A DNA stretch of 64,000 nt from Toxorhynchites rutilus septentrionalis (GCF_029784135.1 NC_073745.1:158175335-158239334); one strand, 5' to 3'. Counted from the first letter of the stretch, positions 1 through 11,939 are shown. A program made the numbers and translations. The notes: a model not told the origin generated them from the sequence alone.

Positions 1-156
1 CTTATGAATGCGTGAGTTTTCTAAAAACATTATGTTATTTCGAAGAATTTCATTCACGTTACTGTTGATTCACTCGTCAGCCCATATACATATTCTTCAG
101 TAACGGTCCTGACTAAAAATAATCTCCAGTAAAAATATAACCGGTTGCTATTTAAG

Positions 157-580
157 CTATTTAAGGATGAACTGCACTCCATTGTCGTTATACCATTGTA
201 GCAGGTCTTTACTGTAATGGCTGCTGGCTAAACCTAGCCAAAACTTAGGTGAACCATCGTGGCACTTATTGAAAGGTGAAATCCTTTTGTTGAGACACTG
301 TCTTTTGTATAGCCTTGAAATCATGTGCTTATCCGTCATGATGGTTTTTTCCACTGGAACAGATACCTTGCCAAATCATGATTTTCTGCGAACTGATCCA
401 TGTAAACAAACTTTGCTAGGAACCTTGCCGCGGACAGGATCTTTATAGAATTTGATCCCTGGGATTTGGCCGATCAATTCAAGTTTATCGCATTTCGTCA
501 GGACATAGTCGAACAGTTGACGAGTCCTGATTCGATGTTTGAAGCTACGGCTGGGTTGTCTGCTGGCTGGGTAACGCTTG
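157..580 (-). pseudogene. ITmD37E-type transposase remnant (copy 1)
   Basis: Degraded coding remnant of a Tc1/mariner transposase on the minus strand. Across shifting frames it keeps a basic block (RQLFDYVLTKCD), then GKV and a run resembling the family's WQAICSCGK segment, then FWLGLASSHYSKDLLQWY, which aligns with FWPDLASCHYSKDVLEWY in the better copy at 17.0 kb. The family's second catalytic Asp (WPD) reads Gly here, and the first catalytic block (MDDET) appears deleted, so this copy cannot encode an active enzyme. No terminal repeats were found. Same family as the elements at 16.8 and 34.2 kb; family assignment is from protein similarity. Confidence 0.75.
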
Positions 581-600
581 TGAAAATATCATGTTTATAC

Positions 601-843
601 TAAGGTAAACCGGGGCTAGTTGAAACGATTTTTTCGATGTTCAACTTGATAGTTATCTTAAAAAATCATAAAATCATAAAATTCAAATCTGCTTGCAGCA
701 TATACAAGGTATGACAGATAACTTTCGATAAAAAATATAGATTCACACTGGATGTTTCGGAAAATATAATTTTTTAAAATGTTTAATTTTCATATACATT
801 GTTTCCTGTTGTCCCGTTTTTCAAATTGCCCCGATGTACCTTA
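601..843. mobile_element. Short TIR element, GGGGCAAGTTGAAA family (copy 1)
   Basis: Begins TAAGGTAAACCGGGGC and ends with the inverse of TAAGGTACATCGGGGCAA, giving imperfect terminal inverted repeats next to TA. The roughly 240-bp interior (shared marker GCAGCATATACAAGGTATGA) is found again in the same orientation at 52.1-52.3 kb. No coding capacity. Non-autonomous TA-inserting element, probably Tc1/mariner or pogo related; the superfamily is inference. Confidence 0.65.
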
Positions 844-2160
844 TAATTTTTAACAATTTATATTACGGATGGTTTGTACTACTGTTTCCTACGAAACCCA
901 TATTATATGACATTGGCATGTGTTCTTCTTGTCAGTTCGTCTTTAAATCTAAAAAATATATATTACTAGCTGACCCGGCAAACGTTGTTCTGCCATAGAA
1001 AGTATAGTGTGTTTAAATGTTTTAACGATCTATAAAATCGATCGAATGTGATCGATAGAATAGAACGAATAAAACGATTGGAACGGAAGTGTGTTTGATG
1101 TTTATGCTGCCGAAGATGACGGTGCGCATCATCGTTCGATAAACGAAGTGAAATGTTCGTGACTCATGTGTTCATAGTTGTGTTTGACATACCGAGTTTC
1201 GGAGCGCCAAGACGATGACCGCCGACGAAAAAAAAATATAAAAAACAAACCATTACTTCTCTTAATTCAATGTATTTAATTAACGTTAATGACATGTTTG
1301 ATCTTTTAAAAGTTAAATGTAAAGTGAAAAAAGAATATATTTATGTCGGGAAATAAAAAAGAAGAAGATCAATATTAATATCTTTCAACTGTTATCTCGT
1401 TGGTGAATAATTATCTCTATCAGATTATCAGACCCGGAAGCAATTTTAAATTGTTGAAATTTGAATGAAAATTATTACTCGAAGTTGTTTATATACTTAG
1501 AAGAAAAAGTCCTGATCTTACTTAACCATCTTTCTATAAATATCGTTGCAATTCCGCCAAAACTTTATCCATTATTTTTCCCCACTTGCGCACTAGCACA
1601 TATTAGAGTCCATTTTCATTTATAATTTTTGTTTCAAAATCGTGTGTATTGCACTCGAAAATTAATAACCATTTTCCCTTCACAGAAATGAGAAATGAAG
1701 CTCTATGTAATCTATGTCGAATTATGTGGCAAGGTTGTACCATTTGCACAACCCCATTGGACTTGATCCGACCGGATTACAGAATGCACTATTGCGATCC
1801 ATCCGGGTAATTATGACTCGGTCGAATTTCATAACATAGGAAAGTAGATGATCAGTTGACGGATCTAGAATTTCAAAGGAAATAACGCTACCGATTTCGT
1901 CAGAGTGTATTATGTCGACTTACCAAAGTAAAAATGTGCGTGTTACGATTAAGAACAAACTAATAGTTTGCTTATACTTTCACGCACATACATTTTATTA
2001 AGTTAACTTAAATTATACAAAAAATAAAACCTTTTACGGCCAATGTTGTGTGCTGCCGGAGACTAAACTAACTACTAATCTTGATCGACTAATCGGTGTC
2101 GAAACATCTTACAGTTTGGCTGACAACTGTGTAAGTGTGATATTTTTATTGTGGGTACAA

Positions 2161-2625
2161 TTACTTTGATACTTCGGTACACCTCTTGTGAGAACGATAC
2201 ACATATAAGCTACAACAGTGCGTATAAGGTAATCCTCGCGTTTGCCATCCAATCTCATTCATCAAGCAACGTCTGGGACCGAATACGTTTAATATGGTAA
2301 TGGAGCTCATTAAAGACTTCATTTTTCGTTTGAATATACGTGCTGTAATGTCATGACAATGCACGCGTTTTGGCCTGGCAATATCGAAGGCTGTGTCGGT
2401 TTTGCTCATGATAGCGTTTCGCAAGTAAATGTAGTCTTATTCACTCCACTTCTGTTGATTCTGTCGAATGAATCGCAATTGTTCGCTCTCTACCTTTGCA
2501 TATATGTCGACCATTGATTGTTGGCATAGCTCACGACATCGTAGAATGACGTTTTTCTGATCACGTCGAATCATCATACGATACATATAAAAATCCATGC
2601 ATTGTTTGTTTGGTGCCCTAACCAT
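2161..2625 (-). pseudogene. Helitron Rep (Helitron_like_N) remnant
   Basis: Broken N-terminal and Rep domain of a Helitron replicase, which nicks DNA during rolling-circle transposition. Recognisable blocks in order: MDFYMYRMMIR, then ILRCRELCQQ, then EQLRFIRQNQQK, then LRNAIM, then HDITARIFKRKMKSLM, then VFGPRRCLMNEIGWQTRGLP. Intact relatives continue GLPHAH, the HUH nickase motif; here it reads GLPYTH, so the first His is Tyr. A stop near 2437 splits the frame. The nickase should be inactive. The same protein segment occurs on the plus strand at 12.2 kb. Confidence 0.72.
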
Positions 2626-2689
2626 ATGTTCATAAATATTAATTCAAAATGAGTAATGATTCATAATGAATTAAGTGTCTGTGGTGGGA

Positions 2690-2866
2690 TCTCGTTTTTT
2701 AAAGGTTGAGCAATATTCGTGTTGTCCCTTCAGAACGGCCAGTGGATTTTCGTCAAAGAGATTACTGGTGACTTGCTCTGTGGTCACACGTATTGTAAAG
2801 CTTGTGAAACGGCAAACGTTAGGAACGATAGTACCATCGAAAAAGAAGATAGAAAGCATCGTATGA
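2690..2866 (+). mobile_element. tRNA-derived SINE remnant (copy 1)
   Basis: Shares GGATTTTCGTCAAAGA, GACTTGC-CTGTGGTCAC, CGTATT, and a 3' part with ACGGCAAA, GGAACG, CCAT and an AAGAAG-type tail with the fuller SINE at 51.5-51.8 kb, in the same order and orientation. The tRNA-like head is mostly lost. It interrupts the Helitron Rep frame between THRSYDA and the YRMMIR block, so it was inserted after the Helitron. Confidence 0.65.
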
Positions 2867-3010
2867 ACGGTGTGTGTCGATGATGAACTTCACATCATTG
2901 TTTCATCTTCGAATCACAATTTCTTGCATCACTGAGCAGTCGCCAGCAATGTCTTCAACAACATTCGCATTGGATATACACATGTGCTCTCCAGCTGGCG
3001 TTTGATGATA

Positions 3011-6000
3011 TTAGCGTGATTTTTTTTTGCAATCCGAGCATGTGTGATTTGAAAAATTTCAATAATTCATTGCGCATATTCAAAAAGCTCGACGGCGATG
3101 CACCTGGCTTTAGACGAATTTAGGTTGCTTGTGCAAGTTTGATGAAGCGAAAGTAGCGCTATATGTCATTTAACAACGTAAATAAATTGGCTCTAGTCGA
3201 AAAACGGCAATTTGCGGAGCACAAATTTGGGCAATCAGTACCGAATCCCACGTTCTGAATGTTCTGATTTATGCTCCTCAAATTTTACCGATCACGTTTA
3301 GATAATGTTAGACATTTTACAATTCTCAAATAGTTTGATTCAAAAAATAAATCGTTCTCTATATTGTGTTCAAATATTTCCAACCGATTCATACAAACAT
3401 CTCTGCGATCTATCAAGAAATGGTCGAATTAGAAGCTATTTAGAAGTAGTCCTACGTTAGAATCAATTAAAACAAATAAATAATAAAGTCAGTTAGTCTT
3501 TTTATGAAGCTTTTATATCATATATCGATCTAGTAAAAGAAAATATCACCCTTTTGGGGTTTCTTTTCAATATTCCGTGAAATAATCGTCGCACAGTAAA
3601 TCGTTAGACGGATCTGGGAATTATAACTTGGGAAAGTCTGTAGACCTACAAAACTCAAAAAAATAAAACTCGATTTACTTTTCCATAACGCATGCACACA
3701 TCAAACTAAAAATATTCAAGTGGGATATTTAAAAACTATGAAACTCAGCTAGTTATCTTTGCTGGATGTATTTACGCTGCACAAAATCTCGAATGAGGCT
3801 GTGAGAATTATTGATTACTCCAAAAACTCCATTTGCAAAATGAACACAAAAAATATTTGAAGCGTCCAGTCAACTGAACTATCTCTATGAATACAGTGCA
3901 TTGGACTGCCTGTCTGAATGAAACATGTTTCCTCGTTCTTACCTTATCAGACGATTACGCTCAGCGCATAATCAAGCCAAATCAGTATGACCGCGAGAGC
4001 GACGTCTCTCATCACTTGCGACGAAGTTAACACTTCGTCGCGTCGCTAAGTGACATCGGAGCTAATTTGCATTTATGTAGGGATGTCAACGAGCTGGAAG
4101 AACAGAGGCCAATTTGCCGGCACAGGACACCTGAACTGACCCCTCTTCGGGAGGTGGATAAGTAAACATCTCAAAGTCCCCAAAAGTTGGCGAATTAATA
4201 TTAACAGCAGAGATCAGCCCGATTTGTCGATGTTGTTTTTGTCGGTTCGGATCTGTTGGACAAAAAAAAAACCAGTCAAGCTTTTGCTGATCGGACGCGA
4301 CCCTCGGCGCTATTAGGGCTAGCTGCGACGTTATTTTTGGCCACGATTGAACGAGCTTTGAAGTGGAGATGGTCACATTTGGCGACCCACGATGAATGCT
4401 AAGTAGGCCAATCCAGTCGAGGGCGGCGACTGTCAACGGCGGTTGCTACGCTTGAGCGATTTCTTTGTCGGACCGCAACTCGGCGTTCAAAGAGTTTGAT
4501 TGATCTGCTGCAGGTTGTAAATTATTTCAGCACAGTTTGTGAATTATCTGCGTACGCCCTTTGTGGCCACTTATCTCGCTTCTTTAAACTCTAATCGGAA
4601 CTGGTTTAGCTGGTGGATTTTTATTAATATTATTACTCCCTGCCCGTTATAGAGCGGTAGCCATTTTGTTTCCGTATGTGAAATAGCTATCGCACCTCCA
4701 GGATCTAATTAGGTCTCCCTTGCGTTGAATATTTAATAATAGTCGCCTAGGTGCGAACAGAACTTGCGGTGGCCCCTTGACATGCAATGAGTGGTTGGAA
4801 AGTGGCAAAAATTTCAGTCACGAATAAATGTCGGCAACAGCGAAATCAGAACGCTTAACGATAAATATTTCTTCACACCGTGGCAAGAGCAACTGGCAAC
4901 AATCAGCGGAATCAGATTGGCCATTAACAGCTCTACGCCTGCTTCCCACCACCATCGAATCGTCGGCATGCCATGTATTTTGATAGGCAAAATAACGACT
5001 ACCTCGTAAATCCTAATAAATTGCTCCACGAGTGAGTCGGTCCAGCAAGTACTGGAATATTTTACATCTACGAATATCCAGAGTTTTTTTTCGGAGAGCT
5101 TTCGGTCAAATGGCATATTGGCCGGATTGTTTTCCATGAATCAAATTGTACCATCGCATGAATAGCAAAGGTACAGCTGTGGTGTTACTCTATATAGTTT
5201 CCGAAAGACACTTGAAATGTGATGCCGGTGTCGTAAAAATTAGCGGCGATAAATTTTTCACCTTTCGTCGTCCTCCAGTTTTGATGGGGCCAACCGGCAA
5301 CGGCGGCCCAACGGTTCATGGTTATAATGACACTTGTGTTTTCGTTCATTTTATGGTTCCCGCTCCCCATCCTTTTGAGAGAGAGGTGCGACCGTTGTGA
5401 CACCTCGTGAAGTACTCACACAGGTTGCCCGGGTCAAACAGCCAAAATAATAATCACCCCACTCGCGAAGGTGACAAGGCTATGGGCTTAACCACAAACA
5501 CACGCGGCCTTTGCGTTCACTATTAGCGGCAGGCGTTGATTGACCGATGGCGGAATGATTAGCAGGGTAGCGCGGGGTAATAATTCATATTCACGAGATT
5601 GTGGTTTAATGTGTTGCTACTGCTACTATGTGTTCTTTTTTTTCATTTTACTTTTAATTGGAGAATGTTGCTGGTAATAAAAACGTACCAAATGAAGTCC
5701 CGTGCAACGTCGACCGGAAATCAACACGTTGACGCGATTCAAGAATAAGGTCGAGTTTAGGCTTTATGAGATTTCTCTTCTAACTAGATTTGACTGACCT
5801 AAGTTATGAAAACGCATACACTCAGGTTTTTTTACGCGGGGGATACCTACCTTCTAAAAAAATGGAGGGGTTGTATTCAAGACACGATCGCTTAGGACAT
5901 AGGACTACGCAATACTTTTTTAAAAATTTGTTGGTTTATCAATTCGGATATAATTTGCGAATACGTCGAAATTTCATAAATAACTCTTCAGTCAAAAGTT

Positions 6001-6492
6001 CCAGGGACCCTGAAAAGGTTTAATGGCTTGCGTGGTTTTGTAGAATCATTTCGAGAAGCAACGATTCTATCTTGCCTTTGCGAGAACAATACACTAATTG
6101 GTCATATGTCGCAATTTGCTTCTTTGTATCAATGCACGCATTGCACTGAGTATTTAACGAGAGGCATCTTCCGTGCATCGCCATTCAACAAGCATCAAAC
6201 ACGCGTCTAACAGATGCACACAGTTGCAGCGATAAAAATGATACATCGCGAGAATGACCTTTAAAAAAATGTTTCTCGATTCTCGGTCAAAACCGTCAAC
6301 AAAGCTAGGAGTTTGTTGCATCAGAACAGAGCCGAGGCGCACGAGAGCAAATGCGAATGGCAGCGAAAAGTATCGAAGGTGTGTTATTCACATGTACAGC
6401 AAATGAACAAGCTCTAAGTTTCGCGCAACGAAAACAAGCAACACACACAAAGCCAAACACTGATGGCTAGAAGTGACGTATAATCATTTGTA
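3011..6492. other. Unassigned sequence, no gene seen
   Basis: AT-rich to about 4.05 kb, then more balanced sequence to 5.6 kb. Open frames here (for example 4086-4436 minus, 116 codons; 4814-5137 minus, 107 codons) overlap one another on opposite strands and match no family I recognise, so I treat them as chance. A motif GTAGTCCTACGT occurs near 3449, and its kin near 5903 and 8332, suggesting fragments of one dispersed repeat. No promoter, tRNA or splice-framed exon stood out. Confidence 0.5.
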
Positions 6493-7465
6493 GAGTAACA
6501 CTGGGTGATTTGGTCATATGGGGTGATTTGGACCACCCCTTTATCTCAAAAATTACGGCTCAACTTGAATTTTAAAAATGTCATTTCCTTCTATAGTTGA
6601 ACCGTATGTACCTAAAGTAAAAAAAACTTTGGTAAAACTTCACAAGTGAAGGGAAACGGTAGCATAAACACAGCAAGCACTTTGATCGTCAAAAAATGCG
6701 AGTTTTCCGATAGTGGTTTTAAGGTTTTTCCCGCTAATTAAACAAACTTTTCGTGTATTGTGCAGTATAGTTCTGTTCGCCTACAGAAGACGAACAATTT
6801 GATGTAGCGAAACTGTAAGTTTTATAACAATAAATGAAATTAATTGCATTTTAATTTTTGCGTGTTGTGTGGGGTGAATTGGTCCTTCAGGTTTGAGACT
6901 TTTCTTTGGTCTAATTGATTCCAGATGCCTCTGAATTACAAAAAGAGGCTGGACAGACAACGTTGGAAGAAGGAGGAGCTTGAAAGAGCAACGCAGGCTA
7001 TCGAGAACGGATTTTCTTTGATCAAGCATCAAAAGTGTTTGAAAATGCTCGACCAACAGTGAAAAGATTCATGCTGAATTCGAGATGGTGTCAATCCAAC
7101 TTTTCTGGTCTGGAATCTGGCCAAAACACCTGGTATCGATCCCAGAACACTGTTACTGGTCGTAACATTATACCAACATACTTTACAAAAACATAAGTAT
7201 GTTGTTTTCGATGAAACACACACTGGACCAAACCCACAGAAGGTCCAAATCACCTCGCATCAAATTTTAATGTTCACAAATCATTTATTTTATTTTATGA
7301 TATGTTTGGTGGATTGAAGCTTTATATAATGATTAAACATTATTTATTGAGAGAAAACAAGTGTAGCTCAGTATACAATGTGACATTTTTTATTTAGACC
7401 GTATTGGTTTGGAAATATTAGGCGATTTGCTTAGGTGGTCCAAATTCCCCCCTTTTCCCCTACTC
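6493..7465 (+). mobile_element. pogo-like non-autonomous element (copy A)
   Basis: Begins GAGTAACACTGGGTGATTTG after a TA and ends in the inverse of GAGTAGGGG with GGTCCAAATTCCCC just inside. The motif GGGGTGATTTGG or close variants recurs near both ends and at about 6868 and 7245. The interior carries an HTH coding remnant beginning near 6925. A second copy lies at 60.9-61.65 kb in the opposite orientation and shares both the leader and the coding part. No DDE catalytic domain is recognisable, so it probably depended on a transposase elsewhere. Confidence 0.65.
6925..7196 (+). pseudogene. pogo/psq-type HTH transposase remnant
   Basis: Starts MPLNYKKRLDRQRWKKEE and continues LERATQAIENG; after a frameshift it reads QASKVFENARPTVKRFM. 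This matches the N-terminal helix-turn-helix of pogo/Tigger transposases (usual pattern: MPRNYKRKTDRQKWSE, AI.NG, KAS..F.VPR.TL). The frame shifts once near 7010 and stops near 7196, well short of a catalytic core. DNA-binding function is inferred from family knowledge; the piece is not functional as it stands. Confidence 0.6.
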
Positions 7466-7786
7466 TTCTCTTTTTCCACCTGTTTCATCATGGCTCGGAT
7501 GATTGTGTTAATTGCAATGCCAGATTAGTTTATAGTTTACTGTTCAGAATTCTTGCACAAGTGAAATTCTCTCACAAGTGTGTATATCAATGACCATTAT
7601 ATTTAGCGAATAACTATACGAAAGTCATACATTTATATTTTGCTTTTGAACGTATGAATCTAATTACGAATAGTTAATATATGAATCCGTTCAATCCAGT
7701 TACAAAAGGGACTGGAATGAAATAAGAATACTCCGGTAATGATCTTATACATTATATTCAATAAATATTCCACGCCACTAACATTA

Positions 7787-8047
7787 ATTGAGGAGCTTAG
7801 AATGAAAGGGGTGTAAGTGATTTGATCGGTTTCTCTACATCGACTCTCTCTTTTGGTCATAACTTAGCTTCAAATACATTCCCAGCTGTATTTGAAAATG
7901 TGAAAGATAGGTCGGAACCTCATCTATCGGATTGTATAGCAAACTTAAATTGGAACGTTTTTGCAGTTGAGTTATTAACTAAATAAAAAGTTGATGAAGA
8001 GAAATCGATCAAGTCACTTACACCCCTTGCATTCTGAGCCCCTCAAT
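7787..8047. mobile_element. 261-bp MITE with TTA target duplication
   Basis: Flanked by TTA at 7784-7786 and 8048-8050. The ends form about 46-bp inverted repeats: ATTGAGGAGCTTAGAATG on the left, inverse of ATTGAGGGGCTCAGAATG on the right, continuing through AAGGGGTGTAAGTGA to GATCG-TTTCTC with about six mismatches. No coding capacity. A TTA duplication suits PIF/Harbinger-type MITEs, but the superfamily is inference. A weakly related piece may lie at 55.70-55.75 kb. Confidence 0.75.
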
Positions 8048-8109
8048 TTATACATTTCATTATCAACAATATTCTAGAATATGAAAAAAGGCACTTGTCC
8101 AAAAAAGTT

Positions 8110-8319
8110 ACTCCTATACTCGCGTCGGTGTGTCAGACCGAAAGTGTGAAAAAAGTGGCACACGACCCCTCTATACCAACACATACGATACGCTAAACGA
8201 TGACGAACGACGAATAACGAAGCTAGAGAGAATCGCAAAGTCGTAGTGTTGATATTTTCTGAGAAATTAACGAATTATTGATTTCTCGGTCTGACAGACC
8301 AATGCGCGAGTATAGGAGT
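8110..8319. mobile_element. 210-bp MITE with ACTCCTATACTCGCG ends
   Basis: Both ends carry ACTCCTATACTCGCG as a 15-bp perfect inverted repeat, extended by the imperfect match TGTCAGACCGA to about 35 bp. No coding capacity. The target duplication is unclear (TTA-like bases lie on both sides). It lies between the TTA MITE and a small repeat array. Confidence 0.7.
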
Positions 8320-8368
8320 GTTAATGTAAGACGTAGTCCTACGTCAAAAACCACGTAAAAAATTCGCG

Positions 8369-8680
8369 TTAATCGGAAAATCCGCGTAAAAAACCTGCTG
8401 TAATTGGAAAATACGCGTAAAAAAACGGCGGTAATTGGAAAATCCGCGTGAAAAAACAGGTCACCTAAAATCTACGTAAGCATCGTGATAGAGTGCGGCA
8501 CTAATTTCCGTCATAAGCGCTAAGTTCCGTCGTAAGCACTGATTACCGTCATATACTCTGAGGGAGTATGAAGAAGAAATGTGAGCTGAGAAAGAGAAAG
8601 ATGTGATATTGTTTTTTTTTTTGCACAGGTCCCGCGTAAAAAAACCGCATTAATTGTAAAATCCGCGTAAAAAACCTGGG
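8369..8680. repeat. Short tandem arrays with CGCGTAAAAA units
   Basis: Three units of the type TAATTGGAAAATCCGCGT followed by A-runs are spaced about 31 bp apart at about 8369-8460; a fourth lies near 8650. Between them, about 8501-8557 holds three roughly 19-bp units of the form CTAAGTTCCGTCGTAAGC. The CGCGTAAAAA core recurs throughout the 513-bp MITE at 11.4 kb, so this may be the internal remnant of a relative without clear ends. Confidence 0.55.
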
Positions 8681-8689
8681 TGTATTCGG

Positions 8690-11424
8690 AATTGTGTTTC
8701 AATTCGTAACAGTAGTAGTTTTACCACGAAATAACACAACACACAGTTTTTATTCTTCAAAAATATGTGGTACATTCGAGACTATCATTAACGGCTCGTT
8801 CCATTTCCTAGCTGTTGATTATAATTCGGTTCTATTTCCGACTCGAACCTCCATCAGAATGATAATTAAATTAATTTTAGGGGTGCTACACGACCGTCAG
8901 CTGACGAGCGCTCCAGCAATCAACGGAGGCATGCCAACGCAATGTTATCTATCATTTGAATTCCATATATGTGTATGTTTATGCATTCCAGCAACAACAA
9001 CAACAAGTACGAGGGTTGTGTCGATTTTCGTTTCTCCGACGCGTCGTGTTTTGCCAGGACTAGATATAATAGCCAGGCAGGCAGGCATCATCGCGAAAAG
9101 CTTTGCCGGCTTCACACCGGAGCAAAACATGCATAAGCCACATTTAACACATGTGCTGTGTGTCTCAAGTGCATATACATGGACGGGAATCGCCGCCGCC
9201 GCGCCGTTAGCTGCACCCGGCTCATAATCTGTGGCGTCGGTTTCCCACAAAAAAGGGTGGTTGCAGTGATGGTGGCAACAACGGCTGACACGCCTTTCAC
9301 CACCTATGTGTGTATTCCAGAACTACGGCAACGCCAAACTATTACGCCCTGTTGCTTTCACACGTTTTCTCTCGCTTTTTTTCTTTCTTCTCATATCTAT
9401 TTCGCCATGTGGCACTTATCGTATTCAGCCACGCTATCATCATTACACTCTTTTTTTTCACCGACAATAGTTGTGTTCGATTCAACGCCTTGCAGTCGAT
9501 GAGCAGCAAGGTGTGATCCATTGCCACATTGCCAGGGGATGTCAATTAGGGACTGACGTGTTTAAGCATTTTTTTTTTCACTCTAGCAAAACAAACCGCG
9601 AAATTGAATATTTTCTCCAACGATTGCTTTGATGTAAGCAACCAATATGCAGCGCATCGAACAATGCTCCTTCCGCTGAATTGTGCAACGACCTATTGCT
9701 ACTCTCCACGAATGTCCTCTGGATGAACATGGACGTGTTGCGAACGAAAGTACACTGCAGGCAAATGCATCACACTACACATACACGCATACACAAACGA
9801 GGATACAAGGATTAACGCAAACACATATCGGCACTGCATTATTAATGACTCAAATATGGCGCTTATGTGCCAGCGCTGGCCATATAAGGGATAAGTGTGA
9901 AGCATGTGAGGCATGAAGAGCGCACCCAGACTCACATACCGCTCTCTCCCGGCAGGATCGTTTTACGCCTGGATATTGTTGAATATTCGCCTATCTAATG
10001 TTTAGCCCTGTTTTCCCTCCTCTTTTTAATCTAAATTCAAAAGGGTGTAAGCAAGTCCTTATCGGAGAACATACGCACATACACAAAGATATTTAATCTC
10101 GTTCGTTATGCATTATGCCATGTGTGCAAATTACGAATGAACTGACCTCAGGATGCAATTATGGGTGAATGTGTGAATTGTTAATTGTGAGTATGATGCT
10201 ATTAATGATGATGATGACGATGACGATTATGACACCGCTGAGGAAGAGAAAAAGATTTAATGGCATTCAAAATGCATGAATGTACATCTTGAAGATTAGA
10301 TTTTATTTTACTATTCAGACTGCAGACTGGACGCTGACGGACCAAGGCTTATGAGTAATTCGAAACCATTCCCCCATACATACACCTTTAATGAACGGAT
10401 TTCTTTTCCCTCGGAAGGAGCACAAAATTTGTGCATTGAAGTATTGTCCTGTAGGTATGACTTTAGGATGCATGCATGTCATGCCTTGTACAGCCATTTT
10501 CACTTTTAATTAGTGAAAAGCTTCTTGCGGTTCAAGGTTGCAAGTAGGCAACCAATGTTGCTGGTCTGTAAAATTAATTCTTACAAAGTCTAAACAAATG
10601 CTCCAAGATCCACGATAGTTTCCATTTGAGATTTCGTAGCATGGAGTGACAAATGATATTAAATATATAACAACATACATTTCATCCTGAATTGGATGAA
10701 AAGTAACGGAAGTTTGACATCACAACATGAAAATACAGTTTCATGGCAGTAACTTAAATTTGTATCCCCAACTCCAGCAGCAACGACCAAAATTAAGAAC
10801 GAGGGTAGTGTCTCACTCAATTTAGAACGAGATATTGCTTCAAAATATTTTTATTGAATTCCTTTGTGCCGAGAAGTTTTACCGTTTACCTATGTTCATA
10901 TACATAGGAGGAGAGTTCTTACATCTTAGAACAAGCTGTTATCAAAGGCGTTAGGGAATTCCAGTAGATAAGCTCAGCAGAAAGAAGGAAAAAAAACAAA
11001 ACAACAAGACGCATGACGAATTGAAATGTCTGTATATAAAGTATTTCTTTCACCCAAGTGCTTGATATTAATAACACCACACCACACGCGTTATTTAGGG
11101 GAAGTTTTCAATCCCGTGTATTTATGATCATTGTCTGCTTTGATAAAGTAAAGTTTCAGTGTTCTTCACCGAGATCATTATTCATTGCTTCATTTCGAAG
11201 ATCTTTGTGATTTTGTGTTGAATTTGTTGATAATAAAAACTCGTGGTACGGTGTTTGTGGTCGAACTTCTCTAAATGAAGTTATACACGAAAAAAAAAAT
11301 CTAGCCATGAGAATAGGCAACATACAACATACCGCTGGAATACCGATTACTGTATAGTGAATACCAATTAGGGTGGTCCTATGCCGAATAAATTTTTTTT
11401 TCAAAATTGATTTCAAAATATACA
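8690..11424. other. Unassigned sequence, no gene seen
   Basis: Mixed-complexity sequence without recognisable repeats. It contains a 177-codon plus-strand frame (8694-9227) and an overlapping 101-codon minus-strand frame (8945-9250); neither shows a known motif, a domain or a convincing start context. In 64 kb read in six frames about one open frame this long is expected by chance. A GATGAT/GATGAC microsatellite lies at about 10207-10229. Could be intronic or intergenic regulatory DNA, but nothing specific supports that. Confidence 0.45.
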
Positions 11425-11426
11425 TA

Positions 11427-11939
11427 CACTGAAGTCGCTTTCAACGCGGTTTCTCTCAGCGCGGGTTTTTTACTCGGTTTTAAGAATTTACGCGGTTTTC
11501 GTAATTTACGCGTTTTTTACGCGGTTGTTGGAATTTACGAGGATTTCGAAATTTACGCGGCACGTATCAACCGCGTAAAAATTCAATGTGCTAATTGATG
11601 TTTTCACGAACTTTTCACGAACTAAGTTTGTATTGTATGACTGATTAGTAGCTGAGAAATAAGAGGAGAAACAGATATCATGATTGCGGCATGCAAAAAA
11701 AAAATCAGTTAATCAACTGTTGGAACAGTTATGGGTTGCATTTCAAACTAATAATTCACCGTTTGTTAGAATTACACGAATTTTGAAATTTACCCAGTTT
11801 ATTGTTACGCGGATTCTGGAATTCACGCGGTATTCACGCTGATTTCAGAATTTACGCAGTTTATTTTTACGCTGATTTTGGAAATTAGGCAGTTTCTTTT
11901 ACGCAGCACGTATCGGTCGCGTAAAAAGCGACTTCAGTG
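11427..11939. mobile_element. 513-bp MITE with 15-bp perfect TIRs and TA duplication
   Basis: Terminal inverted repeats CACTGAAGTCGCTTT are perfect over 15 bp, and TA flanks both ends (11425-11426, 11940-11941). The interior is built of degenerate repeats around GAATTTACGCGGTTTT, and a block GCACGTATC-CGCGTAAAAA occurs both at about 11560 and about 11907, so the element looks internally duplicated. No coding capacity. TA duplication and short TIRs suit a Tc1/mariner-class MITE. Confidence 0.82.

Larger units (their letters stand above)
966..3010 (-). mobile_element. Helitron remnant (copy 1)
   Basis: Minus-strand Helitron remnant. Its 3' end reads GGCAGAACAACGTTTGCC, then GGGTCAG and CTAG at 966-969, followed on that strand by T. 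That is the form expected of a Helitron 3' terminus: a short hairpin, CTRR, and insertion between A and T. Upstream on the same strand lie Rep-domain coding remnants (2161-2625 and about 2840-3000, including THRSYDA). Blocks near 966-1165 and 1850-1930 recur in the same order in the plus-strand copy at 12.1-14.5 kb. A SINE sits within the Rep region. No helicase domain was found, so it is internally deleted; the 5' end is not defined. Confidence 0.7.

Noticed and set aside
4086..4436. 116-codon minus frame as a conserved small protein
   Set aside because: No family recognised, no supporting context, and other frames of similar size overlap nearby.
8694..9227. 177-codon plus-strand open frame as a gene
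   Set aside because: Overlapped by an opposite frame, no recognisable domain, composition like the flanks.
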